Positions 1 through 7,123 of a stretch of DNA of 39,102 nucleotides are shown here, piece by piece (position 1 is the first letter of the stretch; each line of letters begins with the position of its first letter). Both the position numbers and the translations under genes were made by a program. The DNA is from Methanobacteriota archaeon (GTDB taxonomy: Archaea; Thermoplasmatota; Thermoplasmata; RBG-16-68-12), in NCBI GenBank assembly GCA_020029475.1, contig JAIBJG010000007.1, positions 1-39,102 of the forward strand. The letters are read 5' to 3'. Below the pieces are notes generated by a model. It was given only the letters and a program-made list of their open reading frames with translations, had not been told where the DNA came from and made no database searches.

Positions 1-226
1 TCAGCGGCACGTCCTCGATGAACACCTCGCCCTCCGTGAGGTCGTCGAGCCCGCTGAGGCAGTTCAGGAGGGTCGTCTTCCCGCATCCCGAGGGGCCCAT
101 CACGGCGACCATCTCCCCCTTCCGGATCTGGAGGTCGACCCCGCGCAATGCGTGCACGCGGACGGCGCCGGAGTTGTACACCTTGTGGGCGCCCACGGCC
201 CGGACGAGGATCGGGTCGTCGGCCAT
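1..226 (-). CDS. ABC transporter ATP-binding protein, LolD/MacB type (N-terminal part only)
   Basis: The gene runs leftward off the window, so only the first 75 residues are visible. They show an A-loop/core start and a Walker A motif GPSGCGKTT at about residues 44-52, followed by [15 protein letters not shown], which is typical of the LolD/MacB/FtsE-like ATPases that work with FtsX-like permeases. The family powers lipoprotein extraction, peptide export or drug efflux; the substrate cannot be told from this fragment. The ATG at 226 is preceded by a TATA-like element at 251-260, about 25 nt upstream, which suggests a leaderless or nearly leaderless mRNA. The permease partner, if present, would lie to the left. 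Confidence 0.85.
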   Translation of the reverse strand, partial: MADDPILVRAVGAHKVYNSGAVRVHALRGVDLQIRKGEMVAVMGPSGCGKTTLLNCLSGLDDLTEGEVFIEDVPL

Positions 227-250
227 GACGAACGATTCGAGCGGGGGCGG

Positions 251-260
251 GCTATTTAGC
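251..260 (-). promoter_or_regulatory. TATA-like element for the ABC ATPase
   Basis: On the minus strand the sequence reads GCTAAATAGC about 25 nt before the ATG at 226. It is a local AT-rich island in GC-rich DNA, at the spacing expected of an archaeal TATA box serving a leaderless transcript. Confidence 0.45.
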
Positions 261-315
261 GTTTTGGCGAGGAAAAATCACCGATGGGTCATCGTCCGCA
301 GCGGGCCTGCGCCCG

Positions 316-1176
316 CTACTGGATCCGGGCCTCGTAGAAGTGGAGGAGCCAGTCCTCCTCGAGGCGGTCCCCGCCCGCGATCGACCGCAGCTCCTCCCCG
401 ATCTCCTTCGTGAACGCCCGCCTCGCATCCGGGCTCGCTGCGGCGAACTCCGCCTCGTTCGCGCCCCAGGAGAGCCGGAAGTCCACGAACGTCTCCGGGG
501 GCTCGAAGGGCGCCTTCACGATCTCCGTCCTCACGTCCACCCGCCGGAAGCCCGCCGCCTTGAGCGCCGCGGTCACCTTCTCGGGGGACCGGAGGTCCTT
601 CCATCCCGTGCTCCCCCGGAAGTACTCCGTCGCCGCGCGGAGCTCCGCGAGTTTCTTCGTAGGTTCTCGGAGGCGGTGCCGCTCTAGGGCTCCGAGAAAC
701 GCATCCAGGGCGGCGTCCTCGAAGTCCCCCCATTCCGAGAACACGAACCTTCCCATGGGCTTCAGGACGCGCGCGACCTCGACGAAGCACCGCTCGAAGC
801 CGATCGAGGGAATCCCGAGGTTGCTCACGACCGCGTCGAACAGGCCGCCGCGGTACACGATGTTCCGCACGTCCATCATCTCGAACCGGATCGACCGGAT
901 CCCGAGCTCCGCGGCCCGGTACGTGGCCCGCGCGATCGCACCGTCCGCGAGGTCGATCGCGACGACGCCCTGCGGGGCGACCCGCGGCGCGACGAGGCAC
1001 GCGAGGAGGCCCGTCCCCGTCCCGAGGTCGAGCACGAGCTCGCCCGCCTTGGGGTCCGCGAGGCGGACCACGCGCTCCGCAATCGGCGCGAAGTGCGGGG
1101 TCACCGCCCGGTCGTACGTCTCCGCCATGCGGGAATACTCGTCCGTGAGTAGGAGGACGACCTCCTCGGGGTTCAC
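316..1176 (-). CDS. class I SAM-dependent methyltransferase
   Basis: A 286-residue protein with a Rossmann-like methyltransferase fold. The SAM-binding motif I is VLDLGTGTGLLA at about residues 48-59, the acidic strand-2 motif is VVAIDLADG near residue 72, and a motif like DAVVSNLG follows near residue 114. The layout resembles UbiE/COQ5-like small-molecule methyltransferases (PF08241/PF13649 type). The C-terminal half (from about residue 175) is helical and probably forms the substrate pocket; the substrate is unknown. The start is GTG, 22-32 nt downstream of a TTAA-containing TATA-like box at 1198-1208, fitting a leaderless start. It is transcribed divergently from the NAD synthetase gene, with a perfect palindrome between them. 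Confidence 0.85.
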   Translation of the reverse strand: MNPEEVVLLLTDEYSRMAETYDRAVTPHFAPIAERVVRLADPKAGELVLDLGTGTGLLACLVAPRVAPQGVVAIDLADGAIARATYRAAELGIRSIRFEMMDVRNIVYRGGLFDAVVSNLGIPSIGFERCFVEVARVLKPMGRFVFSEWGDFEDAALDAFLGALERHRLREPTKKLAELRAATEYFRGSTGWKDLRSPEKVTAALKAAGFRRVDVRTEIVKAPFEPPETFVDFRLSWGANEAEFAAASPDARRAFTKEIGEELRSIAGGDRLEEDWLLHFYEARIQ

Positions 1177-1197
1177 GTCCCCGGGCCATGGAAGATG

Positions 1198-1208
1198 CGG
1201 GCTTAACG
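1198..1208 (-). promoter_or_regulatory. TATA-like element for the methyltransferase
   Basis: The minus strand reads GTTAAGCCCGC, 22-32 nt before the GTG at 1176. The position fits an archaeal promoter of a leaderless gene; the box is weak. Confidence 0.35.
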
Positions 1209-1239
1209 GTTGACGTCGCAGCGAACGGCCCCGACCCGA

Positions 1240-1261
1240 GGTATCCTTACGTAAGGATACC
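1240..1261. promoter_or_regulatory. 22-bp perfect palindrome, candidate operator
   Basis: The half-site GGTATCCTTAC is followed at once by its exact reverse complement, giving 22 bp of perfect two-fold symmetry with no spacer. It lies in the divergent gap between the methyltransferase and NAD synthetase genes, about 32 bp from the methyltransferase TATA-like box and 55 bp from the nadE one. A dimeric DNA-binding protein is the simplest reader. An RNA hairpin is less likely because there is no loop. Confidence 0.6.
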
Positions 1262-1315
1262 CGGCGCCCCGTGCATCGTGTCCCGCGCGTCGCCCGCGGG
1301 CGACATCCCCGGAAA

Positions 1316-1325
1316 GCTGTTAAGG
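1316..1325 (+). promoter_or_regulatory. TATA-like element for nadE
   Basis: GCTGTTAAGG lies 24-33 nt before the TTG start of nadE. Spacing fits a leaderless archaeal promoter and supports the TTG start. Confidence 0.35.
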
Positions 1326-1348
1326 GATGGGGAAGGTAACCGCCTCCG

Positions 1349-2161
1349 TTGGCGGCCCTCGAACCCCGCTTCCGTGAGGATCATGTCGCGATCATCGGGT
1401 CGTTCATCCGCCACCATGTGGCGGAGTCCGGTGCGCGCGGGATCGTCCTCGGGATGAGCGGGGGGGTCGACTCCTCCCTGGTCGCGACCCTGTGCGTCGG
1501 GGCCGTCGGTCCCGAAAGGGTCACGGGGGTGTGGGCGGGCGAAGGACCCGCGAAGGGGCCCGACTTCCGGGACGCCGCGGACATGGCGGAGTCTCTCGGA
1601 ATTGAGCTGCGGCGGCTCGACATCGCTTCCCTGGCAGGCGCGTTCCAGCGGTCGCTGAAGATGAAGCGGGCCGATCGGATCGCCGTCGGGAACGTGAAGG
1701 CGCGGATTCGGATGATCATCCTGTATTCGATCGCGAACACGGAGCAGCGGGTCGTGATGGGGACGGGGAACAAGTCTGAGATTGCCGTTGGATACTTCAC
1801 GAAATTTGGAGACGGCGGCGTCGACTTCCTCCCAATCGGGGACCTGTACAAGACCCAGGTCCGGGAGATGGCCGCGTTCCTCGGCGTGCCGAAGCAGATC
1901 GTCGAGAAGATCCCTACGGCGGGGCTGTGGAAGGGGCAGACGGACGAGGGGGAGCTCGGGATCCGATACGCGGACCTCGACCGGGTGCTCCTGGGCATCG
2001 AGATCCACCTGACCCCGGAGGAGATTGCGGCGCAAACGGGGATCTCGATCAAGAAGGTCCGTCACGTCGAGGACCTCGTCGCCCGTTCCGCGCACAAGCG
2101 GAAGCCGCCCCTAATCCCGAAGGTAGGGATCCGCACGTTCGGGCTCGACTGGCGCGAGTGA
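1349..2161 (+). CDS. nadE: NH3-dependent NAD(+) synthetase
   Basis: This 270-residue enzyme makes NAD from deamido-NAD, ATP and ammonia, the last step of NAD synthesis. The PP-loop ATP-pyrophosphatase motif SGGVDSS is at about residues 37-43. Conserved downstream elements include GTGNKSE (near residue 138), YFTKFGDGGVDFLPIGDLYK and PTAGLWKGQTDEGELG, all typical of NadE. There is no glutaminase (nitrilase-like) domain, so the enzyme should use free ammonia, the usual archaeal form. The start is TTG at 1349; the ATG at 1327 is out of frame and the TATA-like box at 1316-1325 fits the TTG. The 3' end overlaps the convergent membrane-protein gene by 51 bases. Confidence 0.95.
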   Translation: MAALEPRFREDHVAIIGSFIRHHVAESGARGIVLGMSGGVDSSLVATLCVGAVGPERVTGVWAGEGPAKGPDFRDAADMAESLGIELRRLDIASLAGAFQRSLKMKRADRIAVGNVKARIRMIILYSIANTEQRVVMGTGNKSEIAVGYFTKFGDGGVDFLPIGDLYKTQVREMAAFLGVPKQIVEKIPTAGLWKGQTDEGELGIRYADLDRVLLGIEIHLTPEEIAAQTGISIKKVRHVEDLVARSAHKRKPPLIPKVGIRTFGLDWRE

Positions 2162-2572
2162 CGCGGTCCTCCCACCGTACGCCTCGAGGAACGCATCCGG
2201 GGAGTCGACGTCGAACACGATCTCGTCCACCTCCGCCCCGAGGACGGTCCAGAACCGCCGCGGCCTCCGCAGCTTCACGGCGAGGAGCCCCACCTTCGAG
2301 CCCGTCAGGAAGAGTCGGCGTCGGCCCACCTGCGCGCGGATCCCGAGGGGCGCATCCCCCTCGAACTTCCCCAGGGACACGATCTCCCGAAGCGGGAACG
2401 CGCCCTTGAAGTACCATCCCTGGCGGAGAATCAGTCGCGTCGTCGTGAGCCAGTGATCCGTCAGGAACGGGGAGACGCCCCAGACCACGATGTACACCGC
2501 GAACAGGACGCCGAACCCCGCCATCCAAGGCGCGGGCGCGGCGAACTGCAGACCGAGAATCGCAAGGATCAT
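2111..2572 (-). CDS. small membrane protein with PH-like domain (start uncertain, may extend to 2659)
   Basis: From the first ATG (2572) the product is 153 residues: a hydrophobic hairpin (about residues 1-36) and then a soluble part beginning LTTTRLILRQGWYFKG, which resembles bacterial PH-like (bPH) domains of small membrane proteins. The frame stays open upstream to the TGA of the NikR-like gene and encodes a plausible cytoplasmic start (KRREFPYGKAFFLQRLLLF) that would complete the first membrane helix, but it has no ATG, GTG or TTG. An ACG at 2659-2657 sits 5 nt after a GAGGTG Shine-Dalgarno-like sequence overlapping that TGA, so a near-cognate ACG start (182 residues) is possible. It is probably co-transcribed with the NikR-like gene. 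Function unknown. Confidence 0.6.
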   Translation of the reverse strand: MILAILGLQFAAPAPWMAGFGVLFAVYIVVWGVSPFLTDHWLTTTRLILRQGWYFKGAFPLREIVSLGKFEGDAPLGIRAQVGRRRLFLTGSKVGLLAVKLRRPRRFWTVLGAEVDEIVFDVDSPDAFLEAYGGRTASLAPVEPERADPYLRD

Positions 2573-2668
2573 GGCCGCGAGCGCCGCGAACAGGAGGAGC
2601 CTCTGGAGAAAGAACGCCTTGCCGTACGGAAACTCCCTTCGCTTCTGTGATGCCGCCGTCCGCCCACC

Positions 2669-3061
2669 TCAGACGTTCCGGATCGTGCTGATGAACTTGA
2701 TCGCCTTCACGCCCTTCACCCGCCGCAGGGACTGGACGAATTCCTTGAGTCGCCCGCTGGGGCCTTCGGCGACGAAGATCTCGAGGCAGTTCGCCTCGTC
2801 GACGTGCGTGTGGAGCATCGTGCGGATCTCCGCGAAGCGATGCTGGATAGTGGCAAGATCCGTCCGCGTCGACTCCTTGTCCACGAGCGCGGAGAGGATC
2901 AGCATGCTCGCGCCGGACTCCTTCTCCCACTCCGCCTCGTCGATGAAGTCCCGCAGGGCCTCCCGGAAGGCCTCCGAGCGGCTCGGGTATCCGCGCTTCT
3001 TCACGACCTCCTCGAGTTTTCGCAGGGTCTGCGGGTCGAGGGACATCGAGACGATCGTCAT
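2669..3061 (-). CDS. NikR-like ribbon-helix-helix metal-responsive regulator
   Basis: A 130-residue protein with an N-terminal ribbon-helix-helix domain (residues 1-40, strand TIVSMSLD then helices with YPSRSEAFREALRDF) and a C-terminal ACT-like domain as in NikR. The metal-ligand pattern H84-x-H86-x5-C92 matches H87, H89 and C95 of Escherichia coli NikR. The fourth ligand candidate, H74, is one residue closer to this cluster than H76 is in E. coli, so metal choice may differ. The gene is divergent from a ZnuC/ZnuB-like transporter, which suggests metal-dependent repression of uptake. GTTATTAAG repeats in the shared promoter are candidate binding sites. Nickel, zinc and manganese are all possible effectors. 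Confidence 0.8.
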   Translation of the reverse strand: MTIVSMSLDPQTLRKLEEVVKKRGYPSRSEAFREALRDFIDEAEWEKESGASMLILSALVDKESTRTDLATIQHRFAEIRTMLHTHVDEANCLEIFVAEGPSGRLKEFVQSLRRVKGVKAIKFISTIRNV

Positions 3062-3062
3062 C

Positions 3063-3127
3063 CGTTATTAAGGAACGTGCATCGGGTATTTGGAAGTTAT
3101 TAAGCGCGTATCATGTTTTAAATAACG
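3063..3127. promoter_or_regulatory. divergent promoter with repeated GTTATT elements, candidate metal-regulator operator
   Basis: This AT-rich gap holds two direct copies of GTTATTAAG (3064-3072 and 3096-3104), 32 bp apart or about three helical turns. CGTTATT at 3063-3069 is matched by the inverted AATAACG at 3121-3127. The last element overlaps TTTTAAATAAC, a good TATA candidate 25-35 nt before the ABC ATPase ATG. The arrangement fits promoter boxes for both genes combined with half-sites for a tetrameric NikR-type repressor. The sequence is unlike the E. coli NikR operator (GTATGA-N16-TCATAC). Confidence 0.45.
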
Positions 3128-3149
3128 CCTGCCCGCTGGGCCGGAGGCG

Positions 3150-3869
3150 ATGGTGGACCTCGTAGGGGCGCAGAGACCCGAGACGCCCTCTGGGGAGACG
3201 GCCCTCCGCGTGGCCGACCTGACGGTGCGGCTGGACGGGCGGACCGTCCTCGAGGGCGTGACCTTCGACGTCCGGCGGGGGACGACGCTCGGGATCCTCG
3301 GACCCAACGGCGCGGGGAAGACGGTCCTCCTCCGGGCGCTCCTCGGGGTCATCCCTCACGAGGGGACGGTCACGTGGCGCGAGGGGACAAAGATTGGGTA
3401 CGTCCCGCAGAGCCTCTTTGTCGCGGACGTCCCGATCACGGTGCGGGAGTTCCTCGAGATCAAGCACGACATCGACGTCCGGGGAACCCTCGCTTCCGTC
3501 GGCCTCGAACCCGACTCCATCATGAAGGAACGGCTCGGCACACTGTCGGGCGGCGAGCTGCAGCGCGTGCTGATCGCATGGGCGATCGCGGACCGGCCGG
3601 ACGTCCTGCTCTTCGATGAGCCACTGTCGAACATCGACCTGGGAGGCGAGGACCTCATCCTGGAGACTCTGAACCGGATCGAGAAGGCCTTCGGCATCAC
3701 CGTGATCCTCGTGTCCCATGACGTGCACAACGTTATCGAGTACTCGGACTCGGCTCTCGCGCTGAACCGGACCGTCGTGTACTTCGGCCCCTCGAAAAGC
3801 CTCTCCGACCCCGCGCTCTTGGCCCGCATCTACGGAAGCGGGACCCTCCTGTCGAAGCACGCGCATTGA
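3150..3869 (+). CDS. metal ABC transporter ATP-binding protein, ZnuC/MntB-like
   Basis: A 239-residue ATPase with all core motifs: Walker A GPNGAGKT (51-58), Q-loop in YVPQSLF, signature LSGGELQR (from 132), Walker B VLLFDEP (152-158) and the H-loop SHD (from 189). The sequence and the adjacent ABC-3 family permease place it in the zinc/manganese/iron uptake group. It should bind the cytoplasmic face of the permease and drive import by ATP hydrolysis. The ATG is about 25-35 nt after a TATA-like TTTTAAAT, so it is probably leaderless. The stop codon lies 15 nt before the permease ATG. No solute-binding protein gene is present in the cluster. Confidence 0.9.
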   Translation: MVDLVGAQRPETPSGETALRVADLTVRLDGRTVLEGVTFDVRRGTTLGILGPNGAGKTVLLRALLGVIPHEGTVTWREGTKIGYVPQSLFVADVPITVREFLEIKHDIDVRGTLASVGLEPDSIMKERLGTLSGGELQRVLIAWAIADRPDVLLFDEPLSNIDLGGEDLILETLNRIEKAFGITVILVSHDVHNVIEYSDSALALNRTVVYFGPSKSLSDPALLARIYGSGTLLSKHAH

Positions 3870-3883
3870 GCGGGAGAGAGACC

Positions 3884-4666
3884 ATGGCCGAACCCCTGGC
3901 ATACGCGATCCTCGCGGGCGTCTTCGCGGGCGTCGCCTCCGGCTACATGGGCTCCCTGATGGTCGCGAAGCGGATGGCCCTCGTCGGCGACGTCCTCTCC
4001 CATGTCGCCCTGCCCGGGATCGCCCTCGGGATCCTCCTGAACTTTAACCCGTTCCTCGGGGCCTTCGCCTTCCTCCTCGCCGCGGTCGCCGCGACGTGGT
4101 ACCTCGAGCGCTCGACGCGGCTCCCCCTCGACGCCGTGATCGGCGTGATGTTCGTGTTCGCCCTCGCCGTCGGCGTCCTTCTGACCCCGCAGCCAGACCT
4201 CCTCGAGGCGCTGTTCGGGGACATCGCGAGCGTCGCATGGCTGGACGCCGCGCTCGCGGTCGGGATCTCGACGCTCGTCGTCCTCCTTGGGCGGTCGATC
4301 TATTCCGGCGTTGTCCTTAGCCACATCTCCGAGGAGCTCGCGGTTTCCGCCAAGGTCCGGGTGGGGTGGGTCACGTTCGTCTATCTATTCCTCGTCGCTG
4401 TAGTAGTCGCGATCGGGATCAAAGTCGTCGGGACCCTCCTCGTGGGGGCGCTCGTCATCCTTCCCGCGGCGGCGGCGAAGAACGTGAGCAGGAGCTTGTC
4501 CCGATACGGAGCGTTGAGCGCCGCGTTTGGCGGGGTCAGCGCGGTGGCGGGAATTGGCCTCGCGAGCGTCACGGGGATCCCCGCGGGGCCTCTTATCGTC
4601 CTCGTCGGCACGGCGACCTTCCTCGGGTCTGTCTTCGCGAAACGGATTGGCGGGAGACACGCTTGA
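3884..4666 (+). CDS. metal ABC transporter permease, ABC-3 (ZnuB/MntC) family
   Basis: A 260-residue polytopic membrane protein with seven to nine hydrophobic segments. Family hallmarks include GYMGSLMVAKRMALVGDVLSH near the N-terminus (the ABC-3 pattern ending GD-x-x-SH), GVMFVFALAVGVLL in the middle and VVGTLLVGALVILPAAAA near the C-terminal third. It forms the channel of a divalent metal importer, probably as a dimer with the upstream ATPase. I chose ATG 3884 because GGGAGAG lies just upstream; a TTG at 3866 that overlaps the ATPase stop would add six residues. The missing substrate-binding protein must be encoded elsewhere. Confidence 0.9.
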   Translation: MAEPLAYAILAGVFAGVASGYMGSLMVAKRMALVGDVLSHVALPGIALGILLNFNPFLGAFAFLLAAVAATWYLERSTRLPLDAVIGVMFVFALAVGVLLTPQPDLLEALFGDIASVAWLDAALAVGISTLVVLLGRSIYSGVVLSHISEELAVSAKVRVGWVTFVYLFLVAVVVAIGIKVVGTLLVGALVILPAAAAKNVSRSLSRYGALSAAFGGVSAVAGIGLASVTGIPAGPLIVLVGTATFLGSVFAKRIGGRHA

Positions 4667-4890
4667 TCGCGGCCCGAAATAGCTCTTCACGCTTCGAGCG
4701 ATAACTTTCAACGTGGCGAAGTCGTCAAGTTGCATAATCGCTGGCAGATATAAATCGCAACTTTCGCGCGACGCCGATTTGCGGCGCGAGCGATGAGAAA
4801 CCCATTTATAGACCCCGTCGCTATCCGCGCCCGCTTGATTTCATCCGCGCATCTCTGCGCGGAGTCTTGCATTCTAGGGGGAGCCAACAC
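4667..4890. other. AT-richer repeat region upstream of orc1/cdc6, candidate replication origin
   Basis: This 224-base gap is the longest non-coding stretch in the window. It holds the inverted repeat AAGTTGC (4727-4733) / GCAACTT (4757-4763) around the AT-rich GCAGATATAAATC, a further ACTTTCA copy at 4704-4710, a CGCCG/CGGCG hairpin (4772-4776 and 4782-4786) and a TATA box (CATTTATAG, about 4803-4811). Archaeal origins commonly lie beside orc1/cdc6 and contain inverted repeats flanking an AT-rich unwinding element. I do not see a canonical origin recognition box, so the call rests on position and structure. Confidence 0.4.
4844..4863 (+). promoter_or_regulatory. perfect hairpin in the orc1/cdc6 5' leader
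   Basis: TCCGCGCA, loop TCTC, TGCGCGGA: an 8-bp perfect stem with a 4-nt loop, downstream of the TATA box and 13 nt before the Shine-Dalgarno-like GGGGGAG. It would be part of the leader RNA and could affect translation or be a DNA site. It is not followed by a T-run, so a terminator is unlikely. Confidence 0.5.
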
Positions 4891-6123
4891 ATGGAAGAAA
4901 GCATCTTCCAGCCATACATAGCCACGCGGCCCATCTTCAAGACGGACCGGGACATCCTGAGGCCCTCGTTCGTCCCGGACCGGCTGCCGCATCGCGAGGA
5001 GCAGGTGGACCAGCTCGCGCAGATCCTGGCGACCGCGTTGCGGGGGGACCGGCCGAGCAACGTCCTGATCTTCGGGAAGACGGGGACCGGGAAGACCGCG
5101 GTCGTGAAGTACATCGAGAACGAGCTGAAGAAGCTCGACGGCGGGCGGACCGTCCACTACGTCTACATGAACTGCGAGATCGTCGACACCCCGTACGGCG
5201 TGCTCCAGAACGTGGCGAACCGGTTCGTCGAGAACCTGAGCCAGCGGATCCCGTTCACGGGGCTGTCCACGGACCGCGTGTACCAGATGCTCGTCGAGAA
5301 GCTGGACGAGGAGAAGCGGATCGTGATCCTCGTGCTCGACGAGATCGACAAGATCGTGACGAAGAACGGCGACGACCTCCTGTACCAGCTCCTGAAGATC
5401 AACGACGACCTCACGAAGGCGAAGGTCTCCCTGATCGGGATCAGCAACGACCTGAAGTTCACGGAGTGGCTCGACCCGCGGGTGAAGAGCCGGATGAGCG
5501 ACGAGAAGATGGTGTTCCCGCCGTACAACGCGCAGGAGCTGTTCGACATCCTGCAGCAGCGTTCCCACAAGGCGTTCGACAACGGAGTCGCGGGCGATTC
5601 CGTCCTGTCCCTGATCGCCGCCTTCGCCGCGCAGGAGCACGGGGACGCCCGGCGGGCCCTGGACCTCCTCCGGGTCTCCGCGGAGCTCGCGGAGCGGGCG
5701 GGGGAGGAGCACATCACGGACCAGCACGTCCAGCGGGCGAAGAACAAGATCGAGCTCGACACCGTCGTCGAGGCGATCAAGTCCCTCCCGACGCAATCGA
5801 AACTCGTCCTGCTCGCGATCATCTCGAACGGCGAGGCGGGAGCGGACCGGATGACCACGGGGGACGTCTACGGCACGTACAAAGAGCTCTGCCGGAAGAC
5901 AGGGATGCCCGTCCTCACGCAGCGACGGATCACGGACCTCATCTCCGAGCTCGACATGCTCGGCCTCGTCCACGCCCGGGTCAAGAGCTACGGCCGGGGC
6001 GGCCGCACGAAGGAGGTCCAGTCCGCGGTCCCGTTCCTCGAGATCAAGAAGGTCCTCGAGAAGGACGAGTTCCTTGCGCCCGTGCGGGGATACCGTCCGA
6101 AGCTGCAGACGACCCTCATCTAG
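4891..6123 (+). CDS. orc1/cdc6: Orc1/Cdc6 replication initiator
   Basis: A 410-residue AAA+ ATPase that binds archaeal origins and loads MCM helicase. Walker A GKTGTGKT is at about residues 62-69 and Walker B ILVLDEID at about 146-153. Sensor 1 lies in LIGISNDLKF, and RVKSRMSDEKMVFPPYNAQEL is the conserved arginine-rich stretch. GDARRALDLLRVSAE marks the lid. A C-terminal winged-helix domain starts near residue 300 (LPTQSKLVLLAI) and includes RITDLISELDMLGLV. The start is ATG 4891, with GGGGGAG 8 nt upstream; an upstream TTG at 4867 is less likely. Unlike many neighbours, the gene has a leader of about 60 nt. Its 3' end overlaps the convergent signal peptidase gene by 8 bases. Confidence 0.97.
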   Translation: MEESIFQPYIATRPIFKTDRDILRPSFVPDRLPHREEQVDQLAQILATALRGDRPSNVLIFGKTGTGKTAVVKYIENELKKLDGGRTVHYVYMNCEIVDTPYGVLQNVANRFVENLSQRIPFTGLSTDRVYQMLVEKLDEEKRIVILVLDEIDKIVTKNGDDLLYQLLKINDDLTKAKVSLIGISNDLKFTEWLDPRVKSRMSDEKMVFPPYNAQELFDILQQRSHKAFDNGVAGDSVLSLIAAFAAQEHGDARRALDLLRVSAELAERAGEEHITDQHVQRAKNKIELDTVVEAIKSLPTQSKLVLLAIISNGEAGADRMTTGDVYGTYKELCRKTGMPVLTQRRITDLISELDMLGLVHARVKSYGRGGRTKEVQSAVPFLEIKKVLEKDEFLAPVRGYRPKLQTTLI

Positions 6124-7081
6124 GTTCGTCGGAATCCGCGGCCTCGGGCTCCGCGTCCCGCTTTCGCCTTCGGTACCCCTTCCAGAGCCGCTCCCCGTAC
6201 GCGAACCCGTAGTCCGCGAGGAAGATCCCCACGGGAATCAGGACGAGGCTCGTCGCGAGGGAGTCCCAGCTATTCCGCGGCGCCGCCGGGTCCCCCCATC
6301 CCCCGTGGCAGCACCCCGTGGAGGTGGGGGACACGGTGAGCTTGATCAGCCCGAACCAGGGGAGTTCCCCGCGGGCCCTCCCGATGACGAGGGTGTGCGC
6401 GACGAGCCAGCTGTCGAACCCGGACTTGTACGCGTTGTGGTCCCCCATCGTCACATACCCGTCCGTGCGGTAGCCGGACCCATTTAATTCGGCGACATCG
6501 ACCGTCCACGTCTTGCCGCCCCGGAAACCGAGGTGGTTCATCGTGATCGTCCCGTTGATCCCGAAGGGGAAGGTCAGGGGTCCATCCGTCTTCGACGCGG
6601 ACCACCAGGACCGATTGAGGAATGCGAGGGTCGGCGCGTCGAATGTCTGGCTCGTGGCGTTGTACAAGAGGTAGAGGATCGGGCGGTGGATGATCGGCGG
6701 CTCTCCCGGCCCCCCGAGGGGACGGCGGAAGATGATCACGTCCCCGAAGTCGCCGTACGTCTGGTAGCCCGTCGCGTGGCCTTCGACCCAGGTGACGACG
6801 TCGTTCTTCGACGAGACCGCCTGGACGAGGACGAGGTCCCCGGTGTCGATCGCGCCGAGATAGCTCTGCGCGTCGCTGTGCTGCATGCTCTCGCTCTCGA
6901 CCACGACCACGGGCGGCCACACCTGGGTGTATGCGAACATCCCGCCGAAGATGAGTGCGACGAGGATCGCCGCGATCGCGATGTCCCGGGTCAGGAGGAG
7001 TGCGAACTCTTTCCGGCTCAGCTCCTCTTCCGGCCCGTCGGCGTCGGTGAACGACTCCTCCCCCTCCCCCGTCCGGGCCAT
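6116..7081 (-). CDS. signal peptidase I (archaeal S26B type)
   Basis: A 321-residue membrane serine protease that removes signal peptides from exported proteins. A helix at about residues 32-55 is followed by the catalytic serine in VVESESMQHSD (S65). The catalytic histidine is in PPIIHRP (H132); archaeal enzymes use Ser-His instead of the bacterial Ser-Lys pair. GYVTMGDHNAYKSG is the conserved GDN-like box carrying the supporting aspartate. A second hydrophobic stretch near residues 275-295 and a basic tail suggest a second anchor, longer than minimal archaeal enzymes. ATG 7081 lies about 25 nt after a TATA box at 7104-7112. It is a likely processor of the secreted proteins encoded at 7966 and 35541. 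Confidence 0.92.
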   Translation of the reverse strand: MARTGEGEESFTDADGPEEELSRKEFALLLTRDIAIAAILVALIFGGMFAYTQVWPPVVVVESESMQHSDAQSYLGAIDTGDLVLVQAVSSKNDVVTWVEGHATGYQTYGDFGDVIIFRRPLGGPGEPPIIHRPILYLLYNATSQTFDAPTLAFLNRSWWSASKTDGPLTFPFGINGTITMNHLGFRGGKTWTVDVAELNGSGYRTDGYVTMGDHNAYKSGFDSWLVAHTLVIGRARGELPWFGLIKLTVSPTSTGCCHGGWGDPAAPRNSWDSLATSLVLIPVGIFLADYGFAYGERLWKGYRRRKRDAEPEAADSDEPR

Positions 7082-7103
7082 GCGGCGCGTTCCATGAAAG
7101 GGA

Positions 7104-7112
7104 CGATATAAG
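7104..7112 (-). promoter_or_regulatory. TATA box for signal peptidase
   Basis: The minus strand reads TCTTATATC, 23-31 nt before the ATG at 7081. It is a clear archaeal TATA element with leaderless spacing. Confidence 0.6.
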
Positions 7113-7123
7113 AACGTAGCGAG

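Noticed and set aside
4667-4890. Canonical euryarchaeal origin recognition boxes
   Set aside because: I looked for TTCCACTGGAAA-like inverted motifs and found none; only an AAACCC fragment near 4798 remains, too short to count.
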